Of a stretch of 43,593 nucleotides of DNA, positions 1 to 10,223 are shown piece after piece (the first letter of the stretch is position 1; each line of letters begins with the position of its first letter). The notes beneath the pieces were generated by a model that was not told the DNA's origin, ran no database searches, and saw only the letters and a list, made by a program, of their open reading frames with translations. Location: positions 1 through 43,593 of the forward strand of contig JALSRZ010000122.1 of the NCBI GenBank assembly GCA_026984515.1. Direction: 5' to 3'. The translations under genes were made by a program, and so were the position numbers. Source of the stretch: Thiohalobacter sp. (GTDB lineage: Bacteria; Pseudomonadota; Gammaproteobacteria; DSM-19610).

Positions 1-48
1 CTGTACAGGCTGAATATTCGGGTGGGTGGCATCGGGAAGGAGTCCATC

Positions 49-678
49 ATGTCTGACTTACAACTTGTTGAAACTTCATCCCGGCGCATTCCCGCCAAGG
101 CCCGGCTAACGGGCCAGAAACCCCCACAGAAACCACGCGAAGTCTGGTCGATCCGTATCCGACTGCAGCTCGGCAAAAAGAAGCGTGATCTGGCACTGTT
201 CAACCTGGCCATCGACAACAAATTACGCAGTTGCGATCTCGTTAGCCTACGGGTTGGCGATGTCGCACAAGGCGGTCAAGTCAGGGAACGCGCCATCGTG
301 ATACAACAGAAGATGGGGCGCCCTGTCCAGTTCGAGATAACGGAACAAACCCGTGAAACAATTCGTGCCTGGCTTTCTGAAAAGAACCTCCAGGATCTAG
401 ACTACCTGTTCCCCAGTCGGATATATCATTGTTCACACTTGTCCACCCGTCAGTATGCGAGAATAGTCGACAGCTGGGTGGCCAGCATTGGTCTTGATCC
501 ACATAAATATGGCACGCACTCGATGCGACGCACCAAGGCGGCACTGATTTACAAGAAAACCGGTAATCTCCGGGCTGTGCAACTGCTGCTGGGACACACC
601 TAGCTGGAAAGTACCGTACGCTATTTGGGTGTCGAGGTCGATGACGCTTTACGGATTGCTGAGCAAGTAGAATTGTAA
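49..678 (+). pseudogene. Tyrosine recombinase/integrase interrupted by an amber stop
   Basis: The reading frame encodes a short integrase of about 200 residues (tyrosine recombinase catalytic domain). Start ATG 49 is chosen because AAGGAG lies six bases upstream. Visible family residues are the first arginine in KLRSCDLVSLR, the HxxR box in THSMRR and the second-histidine box LLLGHT. A TAG at 601-603 follows LLGHT directly. The same frame then continues with LESTVRYLGVEVDDAL and ends at TAA 676-678. The nucleophilic tyrosine (codon 622-624, in VRYLG) is therefore beyond the stop. Relatives normally carry a lysine at the stop position, so a single A-to-T change would explain it. TAG ends several intact genes here (mlaA, pilF, iscX, epmB), so recoding is unlikely. 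The product ought to be inactive. Confidence 0.85.
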
Positions 679-1067
679 CACGCTTGCGGCGGCAAACATC
701 CAGATTGCCGCCGCGTTCTTGTTTTCACTGAACGGTCCATTACCGGCCAGAACAAGACATACAGCTCCAAGTAAAGCTGGCCAGAAGGAGCCGCTTTTGA
801 CACGGTTATAAACAATTAAACCTAATTCGATATACCCGTTTACACGGGTGTTAGCGATGTCGGTGCCGGTGGCTACATCCAAAACGCGAACGCAGTCCTT
901 TCAACTGCTGAATAGCGGTCGCGGGAATCCTTTACCTCGATGCGTTTGCCAAACAGGGCATCGGCTTCATCGAAGTAGAAAGGCCAGCCTCCTCCATGAA
1001 TGGTTGCCAAGGCATCCCGGTCCATTGTCTTATCCACAGCTAAGTTATTTATCGTTAAGGTACCCGT
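649..1067 (-). pseudogene. Double-glycine-leader protein with C-terminal membrane segments, broken
   Basis: Two overlapping minus-strand frames appear to be one gene. The first (1067 to 873) reads TINNLAVDKTMDRDALATI then HGGG, the same leader pattern as the gene at 1132-1338, and continues to WM and a stop. The second (open from 900 to 649) holds VRVLDVATGTDIANTRVNG, then two hydrophobic stretches around FWPALLGAVCLVLAG and AAAIWMFAAASVLQFYLL. A one-base change in the overlap at 873-900 would join them into about 138 residues. The best ribosome site, AAGGAGG at 1080-1074, lies six bases before an ACG (1067-1065), where an ATG would be expected. A lost start plus a frameshift suggests decay. 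Alternatives are use of ACG and programmed frameshifting, or a separate small two-helix membrane protein starting at TTG 882. Function is unknown. Confidence 0.5.
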
Positions 1068-1131
1068 TTCGTGCCTCCTTGGAACGGCGGGGACATCTCA
1101 GCACATGTCTTTTGAATGGACCACTGGGTAT

Positions 1132-1338
1132 CTATCTCGCATTTCCCCGGGCAATGTTTGGGTAAGGTATCGGAATCGGCCCCCCTGGGGGTGCTGGAGG
1201 TGTTGGAGGTGTTAAAACAGGCACCAGTGTCAGCACCCGTAGCAAGTAGCGTTGGCCAGGCAAAAAGCCACCGCACAATTCGGTCATAGCCTCACGATCT
1301 AGTTCCACGCTTGCGGAAAGATCTCTGATATTTATCAT
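1132..1338 (-). CDS. Small double-glycine-type leader protein with proline-rich tail
   Basis: This is a 68-residue protein. Its N-terminus, INIRDLSASVELDREAM followed by TELCGG, resembles double-glycine leaders that peptidase-containing ABC exporters cleave after GG. The tail is short and proline-rich (VLTPPTPPAPPGGPIP), partly encoded by a tandem GGTGTTGGA-like nine-base repeat on the plus strand near 1188-1213. The ATG at 1338 has AAGAG about nine bases upstream. The neighbouring broken gene downstream has the same leader spacing (I-x-x-L, D-R-D/E-A-L/M, G-G), which supports both being real. No exporter, peptidase or immunity gene lies nearby. Whether the product is an exported peptide, a precursor or something else cannot be told from sequence. 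Confidence 0.6.
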   Translation of the reverse strand: MINIRDLSASVELDREAMTELCGGFLPGQRYLLRVLTLVPVLTPPTPPAPPGGPIPIPYPNIARGNAR

Positions 1339-1406
1339 GTCGTTTAACTCTTGCTGAGTTCAGTTGGAATTCAGGGTAAGTGCTGCTTTGCTCACATATT
1401 GACTGG

Positions 1407-1422
1407 TGCAGGAGGCATGCCA
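1407..1422 (-). promoter_or_regulatory. Possible sigma-54 (-24/-12) promoter
   Basis: The minus strand reads TGGCATGCCTCCTGCA, close to the sigma-54 consensus TGGCAYG-N4-YTGCA, with ten bases between the GG and GC elements. It lies about 70 bases before the ATG of the double-glycine-leader gene, at a sensible distance for a promoter. No enhancer-binding regulator is encoded nearby, and one such match can arise by chance. Confidence 0.3.
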
Positions 1423-1480
1423 ATTCCCCGTTAGAACTTTATGAAATACCTGTAACATCTGACTACAAAAAGGAATATTC

Positions 1481-1579
1481 ATGAACAGTTGTAAAAGGGT
1501 GGGGATCGAGCGAGACACATTAACAATTGATTTGTTGGGTGTTACCTTACAAAAGGATGGATATCGTTTGATGTTTTGA
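1481..1579 (+). CDS. Possible 32-residue small ORF
   Basis: An ATG at 1481 has AAAAAGGA about six bases upstream and opens a 32-codon frame (starts MNSCKRVGIERDTLTIDLLG) ending at TGA 1577-1579. There is no recognisable domain, and the stretch lies in degenerate, AT-rich DNA. The ribosome site is the only support, and chance is a real possibility. Confidence 0.2.
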   Translation: MNSCKRVGIERDTLTIDLLGVTLQKDGYRLMF

Positions 1580-1648
1580 AACAGACTTTAAAAGCGTAAT
1601 GGTCACTAAATAAGTGCCTTCGGCCAGAAAAGGACATACAGCAGATAT

Positions 1649-1676
1649 AAAAAGACCCCGCAATAATGCGGGGTCT
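1649..1676 (-). terminator. Rho-independent terminator (minus strand), without an obvious gene
   Basis: A perfect ten-base stem (AGACCCCGCA at 1653-1662 with TGCGGGGTCT at 1667-1676) closes an ATAA/TTAT loop. On the minus strand it is followed by TTTTT, which is a standard terminator. The plus strand has no T tract after it. The gene it served would be on the minus strand above 1680, where no intact gene can be recognised. Confidence 0.75.
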
Positions 1677-1838
1677 CCAGATGAAAATATTATTTATTAA
1701 ACCATATTCTTGGGCGTCGCCGGCGATTACCTGCTCAAATGTCCTGGTATTACTCTACGTATAGGAAGAATAAACAACCTTTCCCCCAAGTCCACGGGTA
1801 GTTCACGCCTGACTGATCAACCGCTTGGCCTGTCTTTT

Positions 1839-2164
1839 TTACGAATTCTTGTTGATTTCCGCCATCATCGCCGAAAATACCGCCTTTCCAGCTCTACTTT
1901 CCGGCCAATCCCATCCATCCGGCCGCCCGATGCCCTGCCGTGGCTGTCGAGCCACAACATGCGTTGAACAATTGGGTTTTGGCGTCAATCGAACAGGCCC
2001 GCTTGCATATCGACAGGCGGCGCCCGGCTCTCGGGCAACGAATGGGACTCTCTTGTTTCGGCTTTTTCCTTCAGGTGGTCGGAATCACCAGAATGCGCAC
2101 GGTTCCATAATCCAAGACGCAGGCGTAAACTTGAAGCGATCAAACAGAAGAAATTACTCTTAAC
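1839..2164 (-). pseudogene. Possible decayed minus-strand gene, identity unknown
   Basis: Two minus-strand frames without usable starts overlap here. One is open from 2164 to 1985 and includes HLKEKAETRESHSLPESRAP, ending QAGLFD. The other is open from 2084 to 1839 and includes ARQPRQGIGRPDGWDWPE, ending MAEINKNS. A one-base change in the overlap would join them. The terminator at 1649-1676 has the right orientation to end such a gene. However, plus-strand frames are also open across this stretch (for example 1825-2163), so the coding strand is not certain and no family is recognised. Confidence 0.2.
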
Positions 2165-2367
2165 TCAACCGTCCGTGAAATCGGGGTAAAACCCATCCTT
2201 AATCCTTAATCCATGAAAATACCATGCCCAATTGTGTTGGTGTGTCACAAAAATCATCATCCTGATTACGATTTTTAAGGGTGTCCTCTACTTGTAGCTG
2301 GCTTACGTCCCGCTCATCATTCTCCTGATTTTTCGACTTATTTTTCCATATTTTACGTTGCCGCTTT

Positions 2368-2380
2368 CCGTAATTTACGG
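2368..2380. promoter_or_regulatory. Short palindrome just before the broken ATPase gene
   Basis: CCGTAATTTACGG is an inverted repeat with six-base arms around one central base. It ends twelve bases before the ATG at 2393. An operator or a leader hairpin is possible, but a palindrome this short can occur by chance. Confidence 0.2.
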
Positions 2381-2392
2381 TGTTGTTCCAGG

Positions 2393-3630
2393 ATGAATTC
2401 ACCATCCCTGTATCCCCGCTGGATTAAACCACGAATTGATGAAGCCTTGCTGGATACACCAGTAGTCCTGCTCGCAGGACCACGCCAGGCATGCAAGACC
2501 ACCCTCGTACGCCAGTTTGCTGAACGGGGCTGCACTACCTGACCCTGGATGATGAGCTGACATTATTGTCGGCGCGGGAGGATCCTGTCGGTATGATCCG
2601 CAATCTGGATCGCGCCGTCATCGATGAAATCCAGCGGGCACCGCAATTGCTTCTGGCCATCAAAAAATAGCGTGGATGAGGATCGTCGCCCCGGGCGGTT
2701 TCTGATCACGGGCTCGGCCAACCTGATGGCATTACCCACTGTTCGGATTCTCTGGCCGGCCGTATGGAAACCCTGTTGCTGTTGCCTTTGTCGCAAAGTG
2801 AAATCGATAACAGGCCGGCGAACTGGATAGAGCGCGTTTTTGCTGGAGAGATCCTGACAGCGAATCCCCCTGTACCGGGCAATGAACTGGTCGAACGTGT
2901 GTTACGCGGTGGTTACCCGGAAGCTGTTGCACGTCCCTCAGCGAAACGACGCATCACCTGGGCGCGGCAATACATCGATGCCATTATTCAACGTGATGTC
3001 CGCGACATCGCCGAAATTGACAAACTCGATCAGTTGCCACGCTTTCTTCGTGCTTTGGCGCAAACTGCCGGGCAGATGTGCAACTATGCTCAGCTGGGTA
3101 GTCAAGTCGGTCTCGATGGTAAAACCGTCTCTCGCTACATCGGCGTCTTTGAACAAATGTACTTGCTCAAACGTATCAATGTATGGGCACGCAATCGATT
3201 GAAACGCGTTGTCAAAACACCCAAGCTTCAGTTCATCGATTCCGGTTTGTTGGCCATGCTCATGGATGTCACCGTTAAAGAGGCTCAGATGGATAAAAGC
3301 CGCTACGGGCATGTTCTGGAAAGCTTTGTGTTCGGCGAGCTGCTAAAACATACAACAACGGCTGATGACGACTATCGGCTACTGTACTACCGGGATGCGG
3401 ACAAGTTTGAGGTTGATATCGTGATTGAAAACACGGCGGGGCAACTGGTCGGCGTTGAAGTAAAAGCCTCTGCAACCGTCAAAGATCGCGATCTGCGTGG
3501 ATTGAAAAAACTCGCCAACCTGGCCGGCAATCAGTTTTCAGCAGGCGTGCTGCTGTACGACGGCGATGAAACCATGCCCCTGGGCAACAAGCTGTGGGCT
3601 GCCCCGCTGTCCTCCCTGTGGGGTTCGTAG
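2393..3630 (+). pseudogene. AAA-family ATPase with DUF4143 C-terminal domain, frameshifted
   Basis: The intact family has an N-terminal AAA ATPase domain and a C-terminal DUF4143 domain with a nuclease-like fold, about 400 residues in total; its role is poorly known. Here the pieces lie in order but in different frames. The N-terminus carries a Walker A variant, AGPRQACKTTL, where the family has GPRQAGKTT. A shift near 2531-2540 leads into YLTLDDELTLLSAR and the Walker B region AVIDEIQRAP. A second shift in the A run at 2661-2667 leads to RPGRFLITGSANLM. A third near 2741 leads into a long intact part from METLLLLPLSQSEI (ATG 2764) to 3630, including VDIVIENTAGQLVGVEVKAS, the PD-(D/E)XK-like strand. 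Three shifts and a lost Walker glycine mean the ATPase is dead, though the last 288 codons are still open. Confidence 0.88.
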
Positions 3631-3690
3631 AACAATCAGTTATAAATGCCTGCTGTTGCCAGTCAGTCAGACATTGCCTGCCAGTGCCAG

Positions 3691-6842
<3,152 letters not shown>

Positions 6843-6848
6843 CGACCC

Positions 6849-8210
6849 ATGTCAGGAGTAGATGAGGGTCCCCTGCAACGGGATGTGTACAGCGTCGCCC
6901 GCCTGAACCGGGAGGCACGCGAGCTGCTGGAATCCGGTTTCCGGCACCTGTGGATCGAGGGTGAAATCTCCAACCTGGCCCGTCCGGCGTCCGGTCACCT
7001 GTATTTTACGCTTAAGGACGCCCGTGCCCAGGTCAGCTGCGCACTGTTCCGCAACCGTGCCGTGCGCCTGGATTTCACCCCCGAAAACGGTACCCAGGTG
7101 CTGCTCCAGGCCCAGGTCAGCCTGTACGAGGCACGCGGCAACTACCAGCTGATCGTCAACCGGATGGAAGAAGCCGGTGACGGCGCGCTGCGCCGGGCCT
7201 TCGAGCAGCTGAAAAACCGTCTGTACCGGGAAGGCCTGTTCGACCCGGAACACAAACGCCCGTTGCCTGCGCTGCCGCACTGTATCGGCGTCATCACCTC
7301 ACCCGGCGGCGCTGCCATCCGGGACGTGCTGACTGTACTGCGGCGGCGATTTCCCGCCATTCCGGTGATTATCTATCCAACCCCGGTCCAGGGAGAGGAC
7401 GCCGCGCGGCAGATTGTTGACGCCCTGCACCGCGCGGAAACACGCGCCGAGTGTGATGTGCTGCTGCTGACCCGAGGTGGCGGCTCACTGGAAGACCTGT
7501 GGCCGTTTAACGAAGAGGTCGTCGCCAGGGCTGTCTACGCCTGCGGGATCCCCCTGGTGTCGGCGGTCGGCCACGAAATCGATGTTGTCATCAGCGATTT
7601 TGTCGCCGACCAGCGCGCTGCCACCCCGTCCGCCGCTGCCGAGCTGCTCAGCCCGGAATGCAACGCGCTCACCACCCGCGTCCGGCACCTGCAGGAGCAG
7701 CTGCACCGGTACACCCGACAATACCTGCGGTCCCTGCACGAACAGCTCCGCTGGCTGGTCGGACGCATCCACCAGGCACACCCGGGTCGTCGCCTGCAAC
7801 AACAGGGCCAGCGACTGGATGACCTGGAAGCCCGGCTGACCAGGGCGTGGGCCCTGGTTGTCACGCGACAGCAGGCCCGCCTGGACGTGCTGCGCAACCG
7901 GCTGGCGCAGCGCAGCCCGCAGCAGCGCCTGCAAGGGATGGTGGCCTGCACCACACAGTTGGCACAACGGCTGGAATACTGTATAAATACACAGTTATCA
8001 TACCGGCGCGAAAAACTGGCTGTGCTGTCCCGCGCACTGGATACTGTCAGTCCGCTGGCGACGCTGCAACGCGGTTATTCGATTACACTGCGACACACCG
8101 ACGGCACACTGATCCATAATGCCGCACAGGTGCGCAGCGGTGACATACTGGAAACACGGCTCAGCGTCGGTCGTATACTCAGCAAGGTGACAGGAACCGA
8201 TACATCATGA
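6849..8210 (+). CDS. xseA: Exodeoxyribonuclease VII large subunit
   Basis: XseA is the catalytic subunit of exonuclease VII, which degrades single-stranded DNA from both ends together with several small XseB subunits. The 453-residue protein has the N-terminal OB-fold (VYSVARLNREARELLESG, then GEISNLARPASGHLYFTLKD, about residues 13-105). The conserved core follows (GVITSPGGAAIRDVLTVLRR, LLLTRGGGSLEDLWPFNEE, SAVGHEIDVVISDFVAD), then a long helical region and the C-terminal RGYSI box. ATG 6849 fits the family N-terminus. No ribosome site precedes it, which suits a leaderless start. xseB is not in the window. The stop overlaps the next gene's ATG by four bases. Confidence 0.96.
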   Translation: MSGVDEGPLQRDVYSVARLNREARELLESGFRHLWIEGEISNLARPASGHLYFTLKDARAQVSCALFRNRAVRLDFTPENGTQVLLQAQVSLYEARGNYQLIVNRMEEAGDGALRRAFEQLKNRLYREGLFDPEHKRPLPALPHCIGVITSPGGAAIRDVLTVLRRRFPAIPVIIYPTPVQGEDAARQIVDALHRAETRAECDVLLLTRGGGSLEDLWPFNEEVVARAVYACGIPLVSAVGHEIDVVISDFVADQRAATPSAAAELLSPECNALTTRVRHLQEQLHRYTRQYLRSLHEQLRWLVGRIHQAHPGRRLQQQGQRLDDLEARLTRAWALVVTRQQARLDVLRNRLAQRSPQQRLQGMVACTTQLAQRLEYCINTQLSYRREKLAVLSRALDTVSPLATLQRGYSITLRHTDGTLIHNAAQVRSGDILETRLSVGRILSKVTGTDTS

Positions 8211-9082
8211 AATGGTCACAACCGGTATCCGTACTGTTTTTTCTCATGGCAGCCTCGCTGCTGCCGGGTATGGCGCCTGCCGGGTGGTTGCCGGACAACC
8301 ACCCTGTTCCCGGCGGTGTCGCCGTCATTGAGCTGCCGGCCTCGGATACACCACCCGGGGTCCGCTATCACGGCAAGCCGGTGATGGTGCTGGGCAGCGA
8401 CCATGGCTATACCGCGCTGGTCGGTCTGCCACTGGCAACCCGGCCCGGCACACAACAGGTGCAAATCACCTGGGGCGACGGAAAGCAGACCTCGCAGGAA
8501 TTCCAGGTGCAGGAAAAGACCTACACCAGCCAGCACATCACCCTGAAAAACAAACGCATGGTCAATCCCGAAAAACGGGATATGGAGCGTATCGGACGGG
8601 AGCAACAGCGCATCAAACAGGCGCTTGCCACCTGGGACGAGCACACTCCGGACACCCTGCGTTTTGCACTGCCCGTGCAAGGCCCGGTCAGCAGTCCGTT
8701 CGGACTGCGGCGCTTTTTCAACGAGCAACCGCGCAAACCGCACAGCGGCCTGGACCTGGCCGCCGCGGAAGGCACACCGATCAGGGCGCCCGCCAGCGGT
8801 CGTATTGTCGATACCGGAGAATTCTACTTCAACGGTAATACCGTCTTTATAGACCACGGGCAGGGACTGGTTACCATGTACTGCCACCTGTCACGCATCG
8901 ACGTTCAACCCGGACAGCGCGTGCAAAGGGGTGAAATCATCGGCGCTGTCGGGAAAACCGGGCGGGTTACCGGGCCACACCTGCACTGGGGCGTCAGCCT
9001 GAACGATGCGCGCGTGGATCCTATGCTGTTCCTCGACCAGGCGCCGCAGGCAAACCGGCCTGACACAGAACAGCCGCACTGA
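8207..9082 (+). CDS. Exported M23 (LytM-type) metallopeptidase
   Basis: This 291-residue protein has an N-terminal signal peptide (hydrophobic VSVLFFLMAASLLPG, likely cleaved after APA near residue 26). An N-terminal beta-rich region is followed by a C-terminal M23 domain from about residue 155. The zinc ligands are present as HSGLD (H-x3-D) and the HLHWG motif, so it is probably an active peptidoglycan endopeptidase rather than a degenerate LytM activator. It overlaps xseA by ATGA, so the two are translated as a pair. Substrate and periplasmic partner are not evident. Confidence 0.9.
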   Translation: MKWSQPVSVLFFLMAASLLPGMAPAGWLPDNHPVPGGVAVIELPASDTPPGVRYHGKPVMVLGSDHGYTALVGLPLATRPGTQQVQITWGDGKQTSQEFQVQEKTYTSQHITLKNKRMVNPEKRDMERIGREQQRIKQALATWDEHTPDTLRFALPVQGPVSSPFGLRRFFNEQPRKPHSGLDLAAAEGTPIRAPASGRIVDTGEFYFNGNTVFIDHGQGLVTMYCHLSRIDVQPGQRVQRGEIIGAVGKTGRVTGPHLHWGVSLNDARVDPMLFLDQAPQANRPDTEQPH

Positions 9083-9093
9083 ACGCCTGTGCG

Positions 9094-9528
9094 ATGGAAG
9101 ACAATACCCGCCGCATCCTGTCCCGCAATATCCGTTATTTTCGCTGCCTGCGCGGCTGGAGCCAGGAACAGCTCGCTGAACAATGCGGTCTGCACCGCAC
9201 CTATGTAGGCGCTATTGAACGCGCCGAGCGCAATGTCGGGCTGGATAACCTCGAACGCCTGGCAAGCGCACTGCAGGTACCCGCTGCACTGCTGCTGACT
9301 GACCCTCAACGCAACAGCGTGCGCGAGCCCGCAATCCCCTACCAGGTTCCGCCACTACCGAGCCCGGCTACTGCATATTTGCATCAATATGCTACTCATA
9401 GTCTGTCGACGATGCCCTTGAACTTGCTTGTAATGTCAACCCATGAAAGCAAACGCAAGGAAGCGACTGGCACAACGGGTGCGACTGCTACGCACCAGCC
9501 GAGGCTGGTCACAGGAAGTGCTCGCTGA
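9094..9528 (+). CDS. XRE-family helix-turn-helix regulator (first of two)
   Basis: Residues 8-65 form a Cro/CI-type helix-turn-helix (SRNIRYFRCLRGWSQEQLAE, then LHRTYVGAIERAERNVGLDN), so the protein should bind DNA; its target is unknown. It follows the M23 gene by 11 bases. From about residue 85 the sequence looks unlike a protein domain, and its last 86 bases overlap the start of the second, paralogous regulator. The C-terminus may therefore be read-through of what was once the promoter of the second gene, leaving a truncated regulator. The helix-turn-helix itself is intact. Confidence 0.75.
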   Translation: MEDNTRRILSRNIRYFRCLRGWSQEQLAEQCGLHRTYVGAIERAERNVGLDNLERLASALQVPAALLLTDPQRNSVREPAIPYQVPPLPSPATAYLHQYATHSLSTMPLNLLVMSTHESKRKEATGTTGATATHQPRLVTGSAR

Positions 9529-9829
9529 ACTCAGCGGACTCAATCGCAGCTACATCGGCGCTGTTGAACGCGCGGAGCACAATATCGGGCTGGACAATAT
9601 CGAGCGTATTGCCTGCGCCCTGGAAACCAACGTGCCCGACCTGCTGGATGGCAGCGAACAAACCGAGCATGGTTTTCCTGCCTCGCACGAGGCCCCGCTG
9701 CTCGCCGCTGCCGGCCAGGTCATCGTACACCGGAGGGTCTTCCTGGAACTGCTGCGACAGTGCGGCCAGTCACACCGGGAACTGGTGCTGATCTACCTGG
9801 AACGCTGCGGGGTCACGGTCAGGGACTGA
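9443..9829 (+). CDS. XRE-family helix-turn-helix regulator (second of two)
   Basis: This 128-residue protein has a helix-turn-helix at about residues 8-65 (QRVRLLRTSRGWSQEVLAEL, then RSYIGAVERAEHNIGLDN) very similar to the preceding one, so the pair arose by duplication. A short C-terminal helical part (VFLELLRQCGQSHRELVLIY) is probably for dimerisation. The first codons are MKANARKRLAQ. The stop overlaps the convergent gene at 9819-10223 by 11 bases. The regulated target is unknown; autoregulation or control of the neighbouring M23 gene are possibilities only. Confidence 0.85.
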   Translation: MKANARKRLAQRVRLLRTSRGWSQEVLAELSGLNRSYIGAVERAEHNIGLDNIERIACALETNVPDLLDGSEQTEHGFPASHEAPLLAAAGQVIVHRRVFLELLRQCGQSHRELVLIYLERCGVTVRD

Positions 9830-10223
9830 TGCCGCGCTTCCCGAACACGTGGCGCCCGGGTCGCAGTTTCCTGTAATTGCGGATCATAACTATCATCTTC
9901 CGGATAGCCGGGAGGTCGATACGCGGCAGGTCCAGGCATACCCGCAACGGCATACCCCTGGCGGACGGTTCACCGATATCAATATAGTTGTGTTGTTCTT
10001 CGATCGGTACAGGTGCTGTCTTTCCGAGTTCATGGGCGAGGGTGACAAAGCGGCAATCCCAGACCACCTGCCGACCCCGCCAGGGCCCGGTGAACCGCAC
10101 ATGCACCTGTTGTTCACCTGCCTCCCCGCACAGCAGGAAACGCTGCCCGATGGTTCCCAGGTAGGCTGAAAAGCAGTCCGCGTCACCGCTCCAGGCTGCA
10201 TCGCCCTGCTCCACCTCACCCAT
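9819..10223 (-). CDS. Conserved-looking protein of unknown function
   Basis: This 134-residue soluble protein starts immediately after the mlaA stop (ATG 10223, mlaA TAG at 10226-10224), so it is the last gene of the der-mlaA run. It has no signal peptide or membrane segment. Recognisable stretches are RQVVWDCRFVTLAHELGK and MIVMIRNYRKLRPGRHVFGK, with a basic C-terminus. I do not recognise a named family. Tight coupling to mlaA is the only functional hint. Confidence 0.75.
   Translation of the reverse strand: MGEVEQGDAAWSGDADCFSAYLGTIGQRFLLCGEAGEQQVHVRFTGPWRGRQVVWDCRFVTLAHELGKTAPVPIEEQHNYIDIGEPSARGMPLRVCLDLPRIDLPAIRKMIVMIRNYRKLRPGRHVFGKRGISP

Larger units (their letters stand above)
1339..2392. 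other. About 1 kb without a convincing intact gene
   Basis: Apart from the candidate sigma-54 site, the 32-codon ORF, the terminator and the possible gene remnant listed separately, this stretch shows no supported gene on either strand. The part from 2170 to 2390 is AT-rich, with a short direct repeat (ATCCTTA twice, 2195-2208). Lying between a broken integrase and a broken ATPase, it reads as an eroded accessory segment. Confidence 0.6.

Noticed and set aside
601-603. Amber recoding (read-through) of the integrase
   Set aside because: TAG ends several intact genes in the window, so general recoding is not supported; only local suppression remains possible.
2199-2405. Minus-strand 68-codon ORF overlapping the ATPase start
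   Set aside because: Lys/Asn/Gln-rich and AT-driven, no ribosome site or family; most likely chance.
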